A stretch of DNA of 64,000 nt from Isachenkonia alkalipeptolytica (GCF_009910325.1 NZ_SUMG01000012.1:1-64000), one strand, 5' to 3'. Counted from the stretch's first letter, positions 34,704 through 43,134 are shown. The notes: generated by a model not told the origin, from the sequence alone. Numbers and translations: made by a program.

Positions 34704-35321
34704 TTATTTTTCATTTCGAATGAGGATTTTCTTTACGATGTCCCCTGCCAGATTTTTCACTTCAACATTATGAAAGCCTGCTTTTTGAATATTTTCTACG
34801 GTGCGTCGGTTAATGTTTGCTCCGTATAGGTTAACGGTGAGAGGATTAAACAAGTCCATCAGCGGACCGATGATTTTTTTCTCACTGCGAACATGTTCAA
34901 GCATGATAATCTTACCCTCCGGTTTGCAGACCCTTTTAATTTCTTTCAGCCCTTTTATCGGATCCGGAACGGAACAAAAAACACAGGTGGTAAACACCAC
35001 ATCAAAGGTGTCATCTTCAAAGCTCATATTTTGGGCATCCATGTGAAGGAGCTCCACATTTTTCTGATGTTTCTTTGCCTTTGCTCGTGCTTTGGCAAGC
35101 ATCTTTTCACTGAAATCAATGGCGGTTATGTCAGCACTTTCCGGGTAATAGGGAATGTTCTTACCGGTGCCTACCCCAATTTCCAATACTTTGCCTTTTA
35201 GGGCTTCCGTCATTTCCCGTCTCCACTGCTTCAGGGCCATCAGTTCCATGGGCTGCTCCAGCGCATCATAAATTTTTGAAATTCGATCATATCTTTTTCG
35301 GATTTTTTCCGTATCCTTCAT
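34704..35321 (-). CDS. Class I SAM-dependent methyltransferase (UbiE/PmtA-like)
   Basis: A 205-residue methyltransferase, RYDRISKIYDALEQPME at the N-terminus and motif I VLEIGVGTGKNIPYYP (about 44), followed by TAIDFSEKMLAKAR. The pattern is like phosphatidylethanolamine/ubiquinone-type methyltransferases. The substrate is unknown. It is part of the presumed operon running from the sigma-54 promoter at 36457 to the terminator at 33226. Confidence 0.87.
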   Translation of the reverse strand: MKDTEKIRKRYDRISKIYDALEQPMELMALKQWRREMTEALKGKVLEIGVGTGKNIPYYPESADITAIDFSEKMLAKARAKAKKHQKNVELLHMDAQNMSFEDDTFDVVFTTCVFCSVPDPIKGLKEIKRVCKPEGKIIMLEHVRSEKKIIGPLMDLFNPLTVNLYGANINRRTVENIQKAGFHNVEVKNLAGDIVKKILIRNEK

Positions 35322-35401
35322 GGTAATCGCTCCCCGTTTCCTTTGAAAGTACCTGTTTGATATGTTTATACCCGATTAGGCCGAAAATAATACACTGGGA
35401 A

Positions 35402-35647
35402 TCACAGAAAATATATTACTGCTGCGATGCCTACCGATAGTGCCAGCATCAGCAGGAAATTCGAACCACTCTTTAAGTGTTCGCTCCCCGGCTCCCTTCC
35501 TTCTTCAGTGCCTCGATTGTTTGTCTGTTCCTTCTGATTTCCATGATTTTGCGGTGGGTGATTAAATCCGCCGCCGCAGCATCCGCCTCTACTGATCATA
35601 AAGAAAATCAGTCCTGCGGTAAATATTACTACAACAAAGTCACCCAT
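35402..35647 (-). CDS. Small membrane protein with Gly/Cys/His-rich loop
   Basis: An 81-residue protein with a hydrophobic N-terminal helix (MGDFVVVIFTAGLIFFMIS), a GGCCGGG-plus-His motif near residues 22-36, a charged middle and a C-terminal helix. The adjacent Cys pair and His could bind a metal. ATG at 35647 has AAGGAGGGG upstream; the longer open frame from 35770 has no such site. It lies beside the DUF2933 gene and the copper-type ATPase region. Confidence 0.65.
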   Translation of the reverse strand: MGDFVVVIFTAGLIFFMISRGGCCGGGFNHPPQNHGNQKEQTNNRGTEEGREPGSEHLKSGSNFLLMLALSVGIAAVIYFL

Positions 35648-35821
35648 TCTTTTCCCCTCCTTAAATGCAGACTGCGTAATCCGCATTAATCCATTTAACT
35701 TCAAACTTTCCGTTACAACCCACTGCGCATCTTTAGATACCGCAACACCATGATTCCCCATCGCCAGCAAGGATGTATAGAAATTCTTCTTCGTGGTTGT
35801 AAAAAAAACAAGAGTTTACCC

Positions 35822-36058
35822 CTACTGCCGGTTTTGCTCTACGGCTTCCTCTCCATGATGCCCCTCCCCTTTTTTATCTTTAAACATAAATACCATCATC
35901 CCGATATGCATAATCGGACAGATCAGAAAAATAGCATAGGGAGCCATTCTTCCCAGGGGACCTAACTCCACCCCGAACCTTGGCAATAAGAAAATCGCCG
36001 CTATAGGGATTAAACAAAGCACCATCATCCATCCGTGACCTTTACCTTTATGATTCAT
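35822..36058 (-). CDS. DUF2933-family small membrane protein
   Basis: A 78-residue protein with two hydrophobic helices (about 10-25 and 38-58) and His-rich ends, MNHKGKGHGW and GEGHHGEEA. It matches the DUF2933 pattern commonly found next to heavy-metal resistance genes. AAAGGAGGAG precedes ATG. The function is unknown; metal binding at the membrane is plausible. Confidence 0.75.
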   Translation of the reverse strand: MNHKGKGHGWMMVLCLIPIAAIFLLPRFGVELGPLGRMAPYAIFLICPIMHIGMMVFMFKDKKGEGHHGEEAVEQNRQ

Positions 36059-36135
36059 TTTATACTCCTCCTTTGAATATTGTCTCCTCTCCGGTTATAC
36101 ATTTCTTTTATGAAACCTTAGCAAATGCCACAGTT

Positions 36136-36151
36136 GTTGTAGTATATGCTA
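36136..36151. promoter_or_regulatory. TGTAG-N6-CTACA palindrome upstream of the DUF2933 gene
   Basis: The palindrome lies between the ferredoxin-like gene and the DUF2933 gene. On the minus strand it contains ATACTACA, followed five bases on by TGTGG. The same ATACTACA-N5-TGTGG arrangement recurs before the SHOCT gene near 42095. A shared operator is possible. Confidence 0.35.
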
Positions 36152-36172
36152 CACACCCGATTTTACTCCGGG

Positions 36173-36409
36173 TTACCCTTGCTTAAGAACCTCTGAGACA
36201 ATCCCTTCAACCTCATTTGGGTGAACTTCCGTGTATACTTTGCCGTTCACACGAACAACCGGTCCTTGGCATGAACCCAGGCATCCGGTTTTTTCAACAT
36301 TCAGCGTCATTGACTTTTCCTTCAGCGCCTCTTCGAAATCTTTAAAACCCTGTATCACTTCCTCCATTTCCTCTCCTGCACAGTGCTCACATATTTCTAC
36401 TTTCATCAT
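36173..36409 (-). CDS. Small thioredoxin-like [2Fe-2S] ferredoxin domain protein
   Basis: A 78-residue protein with cysteines at about 7, 10, 43 and 47 (EICEHCAGE and TGCLGSCQGP), the layout of stand-alone thioredoxin-fold [2Fe-2S] domains as in NuoE-like proteins. It may carry electrons or sense redox state. GGAGG precedes ATG at 36409. A sigma-54 promoter lies 48-62 bases upstream. Confidence 0.82.
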   Translation of the reverse strand: MMKVEICEHCAGEEMEEVIQGFKDFEEALKEKSMTLNVEKTGCLGSCQGPVVRVNGKVYTEVHPNEVEGIVSEVLKQG

Positions 36410-36456
36410 AGTAACCCTCCTAATTTTTTGGTTATTTCCATTCCACTATTAGTAGA

Positions 36457-36471
36457 GCAACTTCCGTGCCA
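36457..36471 (-). promoter_or_regulatory. Sigma-54 promoter upstream of the [2Fe-2S] gene
   Basis: Read on the minus strand, TGGCACG-N4-TTGC matches the -24/-12 consensus exactly. An NtrC-class activator is encoded 2-4 kb away at 38705. Confidence 0.8.
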
Positions 36472-36508
36472 AAAAAACTCCGGAGCGTATCATACACTCC
36501 GGAGTTTC
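36471..36508 (-). terminator. Terminator of the copper-type ATPase gene
   Basis: ACTCCGGAG (36477-36485) pairs with CTCCGGAGT (36497-36505). On the minus strand a run of seven T follows. It abuts the sigma-54 promoter, insulating the next operon. Confidence 0.85.
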
Positions 36509-36538
36509 TTATATTCTTCTTTTTTATGTCCTTTTTTT

Positions 36539-38653
36539 CTAGTTGATCCTTAACAGCCGTGCATTAATGGCAACAATTACGGTACTAAGGGACATCAGTC
36601 CCGCACCCACCGCCGGGCTGATGATGATTCCCTGATTATATAGGATTCCCGCTGCAAGGGGGATGGCAACAATATTGTACCCCGTTGCCCAGGCCAGGTT
36701 CTGAAGCATTTTTCGGTAGGTTGCCCGGGAGAGTTTCAGGATATTGACCACGTCTAAGGGGTTGCTTTTGACCAGAATCACATCCGCCGTTTCAATGGCT
36801 ACGTCCGTCCCGGCACCGATGGCAATCCCTAAATTCGCCTTGGCAAGGGCCGGGGCATCGTTGACCCCGTCACCGGTCATGGCAACGGTTTTTCCCTCTT
36901 GATGAAGGGCTTCGACCTTTGCTGCCTTTTCCCCGGGCAGGACCTCGGCAAAAATCGTATCGATCCCGATTTCCCGTCCTACATGATCCGCTACCCGCTG
37001 ATTGTCCCCGGTAAGCATAATGGATTCCACACCCATACTTTTAAGTTTTGTCACCGCTTCTTTTGCGGATTCCCGGATAATGTCGGATAGGGCAATAAAG
37101 CCCAGCAGCTTCTTCTCTTCCAGGACGAACACCACGGTTTTCCCTTCCTTAGCCATTTTCTCATACTGTTCATCCTCAAAGGAAATGTTTTCCCCCCGCA
37201 TAAATCCGGGGCTGACCACTTTGATATTTCGTCCGTCCACTTTCGCTTCCAGCCCTTTTCCCGTAATATTTCGGTAGTCCGCAACTTCCATTCGTTTCAC
37301 ATTTTCTTCCTTACCCTTATTTACAATCCCCTTGGCAATGGGATGTTCCGAGTTCAGCTCAACGGAGTAAGCAATGGACAGCAGTTCCTCTTTAGATGTT
37401 CCAACTTCCTGAATGTCCGTCACGCCAAACTGTCCTTCCGTCAGGGTTCCGGTTTTGTCAAAGACGATGGCGTTGATTTTTCGTGCATTTTCAAAAGCTC
37501 CCCGGTCTCTTACCAACAGACCCTTCTTTGCTCCGATACTTGTGGATACCGCCGTAACCAATGGCGTTGCAAGGCCCAGGGCATGGGGACAGGAAATAAT
37601 CACCACGGTAACCGCCCGGACAATGGCAAACTCCACGTCTCCGCCGATCACCATCCACAGGGTAAAAGTGACAACCCCTGCGGTCACGGCAATGTAAAAC
37701 AACCATTTGGCCGCAATATCCGCCAGTCGCTGGGATCTGGATTTGGATTCCTGAGCTTCTTTCACCATCTTGATTACCTGGGAAAGAAAGGTCTCATCCC
37801 CCACGCGGCTTACGGTAAACTTTAAGACGCCGTCGCCGTTAATGGATCCCCCTACAATTTCATCGCCTTCTCCCTTATCCACGGGAACCGATTCTCCCGT
37901 GATCATGGATTCATCAACGGAAGAGCTCCCCTCAAAGACCGCTCCGTCAATCGGTACCTTTTCACTGGGTTTGACCAGCACCCTGTCTCCGGCTTTTAAA
38001 CGGTTTAGCGGCACCTCTTCCGTATCCCCGTTGTCTCCAATCCGATGGGCGGTCTCCGGCATTAACTTTACCAGTTCATTTAAGGCGTTGGATGCCCCCA
38101 TGATGGATTTCATTTCAATCCAGTGGCCCAGAAGCATGATGACGATCAGGGTGGCCAGTTCCCAGAAAAATTCGTCTCCGGGAAGTACAAATACGGTCAG
38201 CGAGCTGTATACGTAAGCCACGGTGATGGCTAGAGCGATGAGCATCATCATCGCCGGTGATTTTTTCTTAAACTCCTCTACCGCCCCGGTTAGAAAGGGT
38301 TTTCCTCCGTAGAAAAACAGCAGAGTGGACAGAATAAATAGCAGATAGGAATCCCCGGCAAACCGAAGGTCTACCCCCATGAACATCTGAATCATCGGTG
38401 ATAGGATAAGAATTGGAATCATCAGGATAAAGGAAACAAAAAATCGCTTCTTGAAGTCTGCAACCATCATGGCGTGATGGTCGTGATGGTCTCCGTGCTC
38501 ATCCTTACTGCCATGGTTTTCATGATTTTCATGATTTTCATGGTCTTCATGGTTTTCATGGTTTTCATGGGCTCCATGTCCATTGTCCCTTTCGTTGCTT
38601 TTCTCCTCAACTGAGCTATGCTCTTTGGCATGATCCTTGTTTTCTTCTTTCAT
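36539..38653 (-). CDS. copB: Copper/silver-exporting P1B-type ATPase (CopB class)
   Basis: A 704-residue heavy-metal P-type ATPase. A His-rich cytosolic N-terminus (about 1-62, with HENHENHEDH repeats) replaces the CxxC domain of CopA. The membrane motif is CPHALGLATP, the Cys-Pro-His form of CopB pumps (P1B-3). TGES, DKTGTLTEG, the SEHPIA His and GDGVNDAP are all present. It exports Cu or Ag from the cytosol using ATP. It follows the two-component genes on the same strand with a gap of about 50 bases. Confidence 0.93.
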   Translation of the reverse strand: MKEENKDHAKEHSSVEEKSNERDNGHGAHENHENHEDHENHENHENHGSKDEHGDHHDHHAMMVADFKKRFFVSFILMIPILILSPMIQMFMGVDLRFAGDSYLLFILSTLLFFYGGKPFLTGAVEEFKKKSPAMMMLIALAITVAYVYSSLTVFVLPGDEFFWELATLIVIMLLGHWIEMKSIMGASNALNELVKLMPETAHRIGDNGDTEEVPLNRLKAGDRVLVKPSEKVPIDGAVFEGSSSVDESMITGESVPVDKGEGDEIVGGSINGDGVLKFTVSRVGDETFLSQVIKMVKEAQESKSRSQRLADIAAKWLFYIAVTAGVVTFTLWMVIGGDVEFAIVRAVTVVIISCPHALGLATPLVTAVSTSIGAKKGLLVRDRGAFENARKINAIVFDKTGTLTEGQFGVTDIQEVGTSKEELLSIAYSVELNSEHPIAKGIVNKGKEENVKRMEVADYRNITGKGLEAKVDGRNIKVVSPGFMRGENISFEDEQYEKMAKEGKTVVFVLEEKKLLGFIALSDIIRESAKEAVTKLKSMGVESIMLTGDNQRVADHVGREIGIDTIFAEVLPGEKAAKVEALHQEGKTVAMTGDGVNDAPALAKANLGIAIGAGTDVAIETADVILVKSNPLDVVNILKLSRATYRKMLQNLAWATGYNIVAIPLAAGILYNQGIIISPAVGAGLMSLSTVIVAINARLLRIN
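38512..38570. repeat. 9-bp repeats encoding the His-rich ATPase N-terminus
   Basis: Tandem CATGGTTTT-like units encode HEN/HED triplets. They are prone to length change, which would alter the number of metal-binding His residues. Confidence 0.8.
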
Positions 38654-38704
38654 ACATATAACTCCCCTTTCCTTTTCTTAGCCTTTTTTCCAACGATCCA
38701 TCTC

Positions 38705-40093
38705 TTATTTTTTCAGATCATATTTTTCCATCCGGTACAGCAAGGTATGGCGGCTGATGCCCAGGAGCTTCGCTGCCCGGGTCTGATTGTACTCCGTACG
38801 TTCTAAGGCCTGGAGGATCAAGTCCTTCTCTAGGGCATCCAGATTGATCCCGTCCTCGGGCAGTTGAAAGCTTGTTTCCCCGGGACGGTGAGAGTCAGAG
38901 GTTGCCGACGGCCCATAGGAGATCAGTCCCTGGGGGAGGTCCTTCTTCTTAATCACCGGAGTGCTGCTGATAATCAGGGTCCGCTCCACAATGTTTTCCA
39001 ACTCCCGGATATTACCGGGCCAATCATAATCCATTAACGCCTCTAGGGCTTCGTCGGAGATTTTTACGTCTTTTTTCCCAAGCTCCTGTTGATACTTCTG
39101 TAAAAAGTGTTCCGCCAGTAGTGGAATATCTTCTTTTCGCTCCCGGAGGGCGGGAAGTTCGATGGGAAATACATTTAATCGATAATACAAGTCCTCGCGA
39201 AATTCCTGGGTTTTTACTTTTTCATGGAGATTTTGGTTCGTGGCCGTAATAATTCGAGTATCCACGGTGTAGGTTTCCGATCCTCCCACGGGTTCCACTT
39301 CCCGTTCCTGCAAAACCCGAAGGATTTTCACCTGCATAGGGAGACTCAGCTCTCCGATTTCATCCAAAAAAATCGTCCCTCCCTCGGCCCGTTGAAACTT
39401 TCCTATTTTTCGTTTCACTGCTCCGGTAAAGGCGCCTTTTTCGTGACCGAAGAGTTCGCTTTCCAACAGATTTTCCGGAATTGCTCCGCAGTTTACCTTA
39501 ATATAGGGACCCTGGCTCCGGCCACTATTTCGGTGGATGGTATCCGCAATGATTTCCTTTCCGGTACCGCTTCCCCCGAGGATCAGTACCGTAGCATCGG
39601 TTTTTGCCACCTGATTGACCATTTTGTATACGTTGTTCATTTTCTCACTTTTTCCGATAATAGGCTTTCCCTGTTTCAGCTCCAGGGCTTCCTCCAGATA
39701 GTTCAGCTTATCTTGTAACCCTTTGTATTCCAGCGCTTTTCGAAGGATTATCCGAAGTTCCTCCACATCAAAGGGCTTGGAGATATAATCCAGGGCTCCA
39801 AGCTTCATGGCCTCCACCGCGGACTCTGCCGTGCCGTGGGCGGTTATCATTACCACAGGGACTTCCTTTTCCATTTCTTTTTCCAGGGCCTTCATCTTTT
39901 CCAGAGCCGTAAGACCGTCGATTTTCGGCATTTTTAAATCCAGCAGCACCATATCCGGCTGTTCTTTTTCAAAAACCGCCACGCCCTCTTTACCATCAGC
40001 GGCCTCCAGAAATTCATAGGGTTGATTTTTAAAGGCCCGTTTAATGGCCCAGCGCATGTTTTTCTCATCATCCACAATCAGTATTTTATGCAT
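38705..40093 (-). CDS. Sigma-54-dependent response regulator (NtrC/ZraR class)
   Basis: A 462-residue three-domain activator: receiver (about 1-120, phospho-acceptor Asp in MVLLDLKMP), AAA+ domain (about 145-375, Walker A GGSGTGKE where GESGTGKE is usual, GAFTGA loop intact for sigma-54 contact, FLDEIGEL Walker B) and a Fis-type helix-turn-helix (about 420-462). It activates sigma-54 promoters, two of which lie in this island. It overlaps the kinase gene by 8 bases. Confidence 0.95.
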   Translation of the reverse strand: MHKILIVDDEKNMRWAIKRAFKNQPYEFLEAADGKEGVAVFEKEQPDMVLLDLKMPKIDGLTALEKMKALEKEMEKEVPVVMITAHGTAESAVEAMKLGALDYISKPFDVEELRIILRKALEYKGLQDKLNYLEEALELKQGKPIIGKSEKMNNVYKMVNQVAKTDATVLILGGSGTGKEIIADTIHRNSGRSQGPYIKVNCGAIPENLLESELFGHEKGAFTGAVKRKIGKFQRAEGGTIFLDEIGELSLPMQVKILRVLQEREVEPVGGSETYTVDTRIITATNQNLHEKVKTQEFREDLYYRLNVFPIELPALRERKEDIPLLAEHFLQKYQQELGKKDVKISDEALEALMDYDWPGNIRELENIVERTLIISSTPVIKKKDLPQGLISYGPSATSDSHRPGETSFQLPEDGINLDALEKDLILQALERTEYNQTRAAKLLGISRHTLLYRMEKYDLKK

Positions 40094-41660
40094 GGCGTCC
40101 TCCCTCCTTGGAAATGTAGGGCAGCTCGATTATGACTTCGGTGCCTTTTTTCCCTTCGCTCTTGATTTCCAAACTTCCCTGATGCTCCTCGATGATCCGG
40201 TGGGTAATGGAAAGACCCAGACCGCTTCCCCGGTCCTTTGTGGTGAAAAAAGGATCATATATCTTTTTTATATTATCCGGGTCAATGCCGATCCCTTGAT
40301 CTTGAATGATCAGTCGGATTTTCTTTCCATTCGGAAGCTCCTCCGCCTTTGGCTCTGTCAACTGTATACGTACTGTCCCGGTTTCTAGTCTTTCTGCCGC
40401 TTCCATTTCTTCTTTTGTTTCCGCCTTCTTCCTATCTGCTTCTTCCGTATCTGTCTCCTGCATAACCGTTTCTTGCCTTTCCGCCTCTCTTATCTTCCGC
40501 TCTTCCATCGCCTGAATGCCGTTTAGCACCAGATTTAACAGCCCCTGCTTTAGTTTGTCCGGATCCCCTTCAATCATATAGTCTTCCTCTGTGGGCTCTA
40601 AAATCAAACGAAACCCGTTTTGCTCCGCCAGTTTTCCGGTCATCAGCTCCAACTCCCGTAAGAGTCTTTGAAAAGAGATTTCCTCCCTTTTCAACTTACC
40701 CGGCTTGGCAAAGTCCAACAGGCCCTCCACGACCTTATTGGCCCGGTGAATTTCCTGTTCAATGATCTCTAAGCTTTCCTTAATGTCCTCATCGGTATTT
40801 TCCTCTTGGATGGATTGACTGATGGTTTTGATAATGCCTAAGGGATTTCGAATTTCATGGGCCACACCGGAGGATAGTTCTCCCACAGCGGCCAGCCGCT
40901 CTCCCCGACGTACCTGCTCTTCCAGTTCTCTAAGTATGGTTACGTCCTCGATCATAAGAACGGCCCCTTCAATTCGATCCGACACACCCCGCACCGGAAA
41001 AATGGTGGTCTTTAGAAAAAGCATGGGACCCGTCTTCGTTTTGTAAGCGGTTTCCGACCCGGAATAGGTTCTCCCGGTCTCAAGCGCCTGCTGCAGCTTC
41101 TTTTTAATTTGATTCTTTCGAATAAAGCGGTGTGCGTTTTCCGGGGAATGAAATATTCGTTGGGCTTCCTTGTTCATGGACTGTAAATTTCCCTCTTCCC
41201 CAAAAGCCACCACCCCGGTATCAATACTGTTTAGAAGATTCCGAGTGTATTTTTCCAAATTTCCCACTTTGATTATCTGATCCTCCAGACCTCGACGGGC
41301 TTTGTAATCCTCCTCTACCAGATAGCCGGTGATAAGACCCAACACTACAAACATAACCGCCTCCAGTAATTGATTGACCAGCTCCATGTTCAACTCTCCG
41401 AAATAAACCAGTAAATGAGGAGCATAAAGAATCACCGTAAGGACCGAGACCACTAGCGCACCCCGAAGACGAAATTTAAAAGCCGCGATGATGATCGGAA
41501 AATAATACAGCCTTCTGAAAAAATCATGTAGCTGCCAGTCTCTGGACTCCGTGAAATAATGAAAAGTCGTGATCAGCATTAACAATAGAATAATAAGTCC
41601 GAAGGCCCGTTTATTCGGAATCATCTGTAGCTTTTGCGCGGTTCTTGTTTTTTTCTTCAT
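40086..41660 (-). CDS. Membrane sensor histidine kinase
   Basis: A 524-residue kinase: about four N-terminal membrane helices (17-125), a PAS-like domain (about 140-245), HisKA with the phospho-His in GVAHEIRNPLG (about 270) and a HATPase domain with NGIQAM (N-box) and GSGLGLSI. A Glu/Lys-rich insert of about 45 residues separates the N-box from the next motif, longer than usual and encoded by low-complexity DNA. It pairs with the response regulator. The ligand may be a metal, judged only from neighbours. Confidence 0.93.
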   Translation of the reverse strand: MKKKTRTAQKLQMIPNKRAFGLIILLLMLITTFHYFTESRDWQLHDFFRRLYYFPIIIAAFKFRLRGALVVSVLTVILYAPHLLVYFGELNMELVNQLLEAVMFVVLGLITGYLVEEDYKARRGLEDQIIKVGNLEKYTRNLLNSIDTGVVAFGEEGNLQSMNKEAQRIFHSPENAHRFIRKNQIKKKLQQALETGRTYSGSETAYKTKTGPMLFLKTTIFPVRGVSDRIEGAVLMIEDVTILRELEEQVRRGERLAAVGELSSGVAHEIRNPLGIIKTISQSIQEENTDEDIKESLEIIEQEIHRANKVVEGLLDFAKPGKLKREEISFQRLLRELELMTGKLAEQNGFRLILEPTEEDYMIEGDPDKLKQGLLNLVLNGIQAMEERKIREAERQETVMQETDTEEADRKKAETKEEMEAAERLETGTVRIQLTEPKAEELPNGKKIRLIIQDQGIGIDPDNIKKIYDPFFTTKDRGSGLGLSITHRIIEEHQGSLEIKSEGKKGTEVIIELPYISKEGGRHA

Positions 41661-41703
41661 TAACTTATCACCTCAATTTCCCTTTTACTGTGGCATATCA
41701 TAC

Positions 41704-41732
41704 ACTTTATATACCCCGGATATTCTACGCAA
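41704..41732 (-). promoter_or_regulatory. Probable sigma-70 promoter of the kinase-regulator-ATPase operon
   Basis: Minus-strand TTGCGT (41727-41732) and TAAAGT (41704-41709) are 17 bases apart, about 45 bases before the kinase start. Confidence 0.5.
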
Positions 41733-41740
41733 CACACCCT

Positions 41741-41772
41741 AAAAATTAAGACCCAGCGGAATCCCGCTGAGC
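41741..41772 (-). terminator. Terminator of the SHOCT-protein gene
   Basis: CAGCGG (41754-41759) and CCGCTG (41764-41769) form a short hairpin followed on the minus strand by CTTAATTTTT. Confidence 0.65.
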
Positions 41773-41788
41773 CTCAATAGCACATTTT

Positions 41789-42043
41789 TTACTTGTTTTG
41801 CAGCAGTCTTTTCTTGCTCTGATATTCCTCTTCATCAATTTCACCCTTGGCAAATCGTTCATTTAAGATTTCCAGTGCCCCTTCTTCCGAATTTCTCTCC
41901 CGGTAAGCTCCTGATCCGTTCTCACTGCCGGACTTGTTATTCTTCGAATCCATAAACAGATAAACCGCCACGATCACTATAATAATAAATATGAACATCA
42001 TGATCCAATAGCCTCCCATCATTCCATGTTGATTCCAATACAT
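41789..42043 (-). CDS. SHOCT-domain small membrane protein
   Basis: An 84-residue protein with one N-terminal membrane helix (about 11-31), a polar linker and a C-terminal SHOCT motif (ALEILNERFAKGEIDEEEYQSKKRLL). ATG at 42043 is six bases after AGAGGTG; the GTG three codons earlier is part of that site. The SHOCT tail is closely similar to that of the DUF305 protein at 43135, so the two may share a partner. Confidence 0.85.
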   Translation of the reverse strand: MYWNQHGMMGGYWIMMFIFIIIVIVAVYLFMDSKNNKSGSENGSGAYRERNSEEGALEILNERFAKGEIDEEEYQSKKRLLQNK

Positions 42044-42080
42044 TGCTATCACCTCTTTTTATTTTTTTCTTGCCCTGTGG

Positions 42081-42119
42081 CTGTGGGAAACCCCACACAA
42101 ACTGTAGTATTTCCCACAG
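42081..42119. promoter_or_regulatory. 10-bp inverted repeat upstream of the SHOCT gene
   Basis: CTGTGGGAAA (42081-42090) and TTTCCCACAG (42110-42119) are perfect arms 19 bases apart, 38 bases before the SHOCT start. It is a candidate operator or enhancer site for the local regulator; a hairpin role cannot be excluded. Confidence 0.45.
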
Positions 42120-42213
42120 TTTTTCTTATTCTCTGCCTGTCGCAATTCGGTATCCCTTCACCTAATCTCCATCAGTTACACTATTTCATTACGTGCCCAC
42201 AAATAGGATTGAA

Positions 42214-42375
42214 TCAATGTTTTGCACTGTTATGGCTGGATTTATCTTGCTTGGCATTTTTGTTGTTTCCATTGGACCCTTGGTTCAGGTCACAACAGTC
42301 CATTTTTTTCTTGCCGAAATTCTGCTTATTGGCATCTTCAATAGACTTCAACATGTTTTTGAAAAAGTTTTTCAA
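42214..42375 (-). CDS. LDCC-motif putative metal-binding small protein
   Basis: A 53-residue protein: amphipathic N-terminal helix (MKNFFKNMLKSIEDANKQNF), then GKKKMDCCDLN and an Asn/Lys/Ser tail. The adjacent Cys pair in MDCCDLN matches the small family described as LDCC-motif metal-binding proteins, which I recall from genome annotation. The start is TTG at 42375, eight bases after GGAGG. It lies 54 bases downstream of the RseC-like gene, so it is probably in the same sigma-54 operon. Its length and TTG start make it easy to miss. Confidence 0.75.
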   Translation of the reverse strand: MKNFFKNMLKSIEDANKQNFGKKKMDCCDLNQGSNGNNKNAKQDKSSHNSAKH

Positions 42376-42428
42376 AGGACGCACCTCCTTTTTTTAGACA
42401 CTTTACGGTGATTCTTCATTCAATCTCT

Positions 42429-42857
42429 TCATTTAATAATTTTCGAAATCACGATTTCTACTTTTTCTCTGTTTTTTCGGCTGCGGTCCCAAAGACGAAT
42501 GCCGAGAAAGGACAGTCCTAAAAAGATCAGCCCTGTAGCGATCCCCACCGCCTCTTGATTGCTTCCGTCTCCCATATTTCCACCGGCCCATATTCCCAGT
42601 AACACACCGATGAAAGTGCTTAACAGAGGTAAAAGATACATAATGATTGCGGCATTCAGTACTTTTTTTGTTTGCAGTTCAATCTTCACCCGCTGTCCTG
42701 CTTTCGCTTCCGGCAGATTTATAGCCTCCACATACTTTTTAGTGGGTATGCAGCCCCCTTTGCAGGAAGCACAGCTTTCACCGCAGGCACTGGTTCGTTG
42801 AATTTCCACAATCGCTTCACTGCCTTCTATTTTTTTTACGATCCCTATATTCTCCAT
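42429..42857 (-). CDS. RseC/MucC-family membrane protein
   Basis: A 142-residue protein with a soluble N-terminal domain containing four cysteines (CGESCASCKGGC, about residues 25-36), then two membrane helices (about 72-90 and 104-120). RseC-family proteins occur with Rnf/SoxR-reducing systems and may handle redox or metal clusters. AGGAGGG precedes ATG at 42857, and a sigma-54 promoter lies 28 bases upstream. Confidence 0.85.
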   Translation of the reverse strand: MENIGIVKKIEGSEAIVEIQRTSACGESCASCKGGCIPTKKYVEAINLPEAKAGQRVKIELQTKKVLNAAIIMYLLPLLSTFIGVLLGIWAGGNMGDGSNQEAVGIATGLIFLGLSFLGIRLWDRSRKNREKVEIVISKIIK

Positions 42858-42884
42858 GAATTTCCCTCCTGCTATTATATAGTT

Positions 42885-42899
42885 GCAATTCCCGTGCCA
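42885..42899 (-). promoter_or_regulatory. Sigma-54 promoter of the RseC-like/LDCC operon
   Basis: Minus-strand TGGCACG-N4-TTGC is a full match to the -24/-12 consensus and shares flanking bases with the copy at 36457 (TTGGCACGG and a following CTA-TAATAG). An inverted repeat TGAAATG/CATTTCA at 42998-43024 is a possible enhancer. Confidence 0.82.
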
Positions 42900-43058
42900 A
42901 CTTTTATTGATTCTTATCCCTTACTCCAAATCCGGGACCCTTACTTTTGATTCTTCACTGTAAACCAAAAAGGAATGCACTAACAAAAACTAAGCCATGA
43001 AATGTACGTGATTTAAGCATTTCAAAAGTTGATGTTAAAAGCTTGTTTTGTTTTATTA

Positions 43059-43100
43059 AATAAAGAACAACACAGAAGATTTACTGTGCTGTTCTTTATT
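43059..43100 (-). terminator. Terminator of the DUF305 gene
   Basis: A 17-bp stem with one mismatch, AATAAAGAACA at one base and TGTTCTTTATT at the other, over an 8-base loop. Confidence 0.8.
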
Positions 43101-43134
43101 TGTACAAAGGTAATCCGATGCAGTACTTGCTTTT

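Noticed and set aside
35648-35770. Longer 122-residue version of the Gly/Cys/His-rich membrane protein
   Set aside because: The extra 41 residues have no start with a ribosome binding site and are not membrane-like; AAGGAGGGG lies before ATG 35647.
36110-36140. Third sigma-54 promoter before the DUF2933 gene
   Set aside because: TGGCATTTGC is present but the GG-to-GC spacing is too short for a -24/-12 element.
42026-42411. Plus-strand ORFs of 123 and 72 residues opposite the LDCC gene
   Set aside because: They lack ribosome binding sites, and the minus strand carries a better supported gene (LDCC) in the same place.
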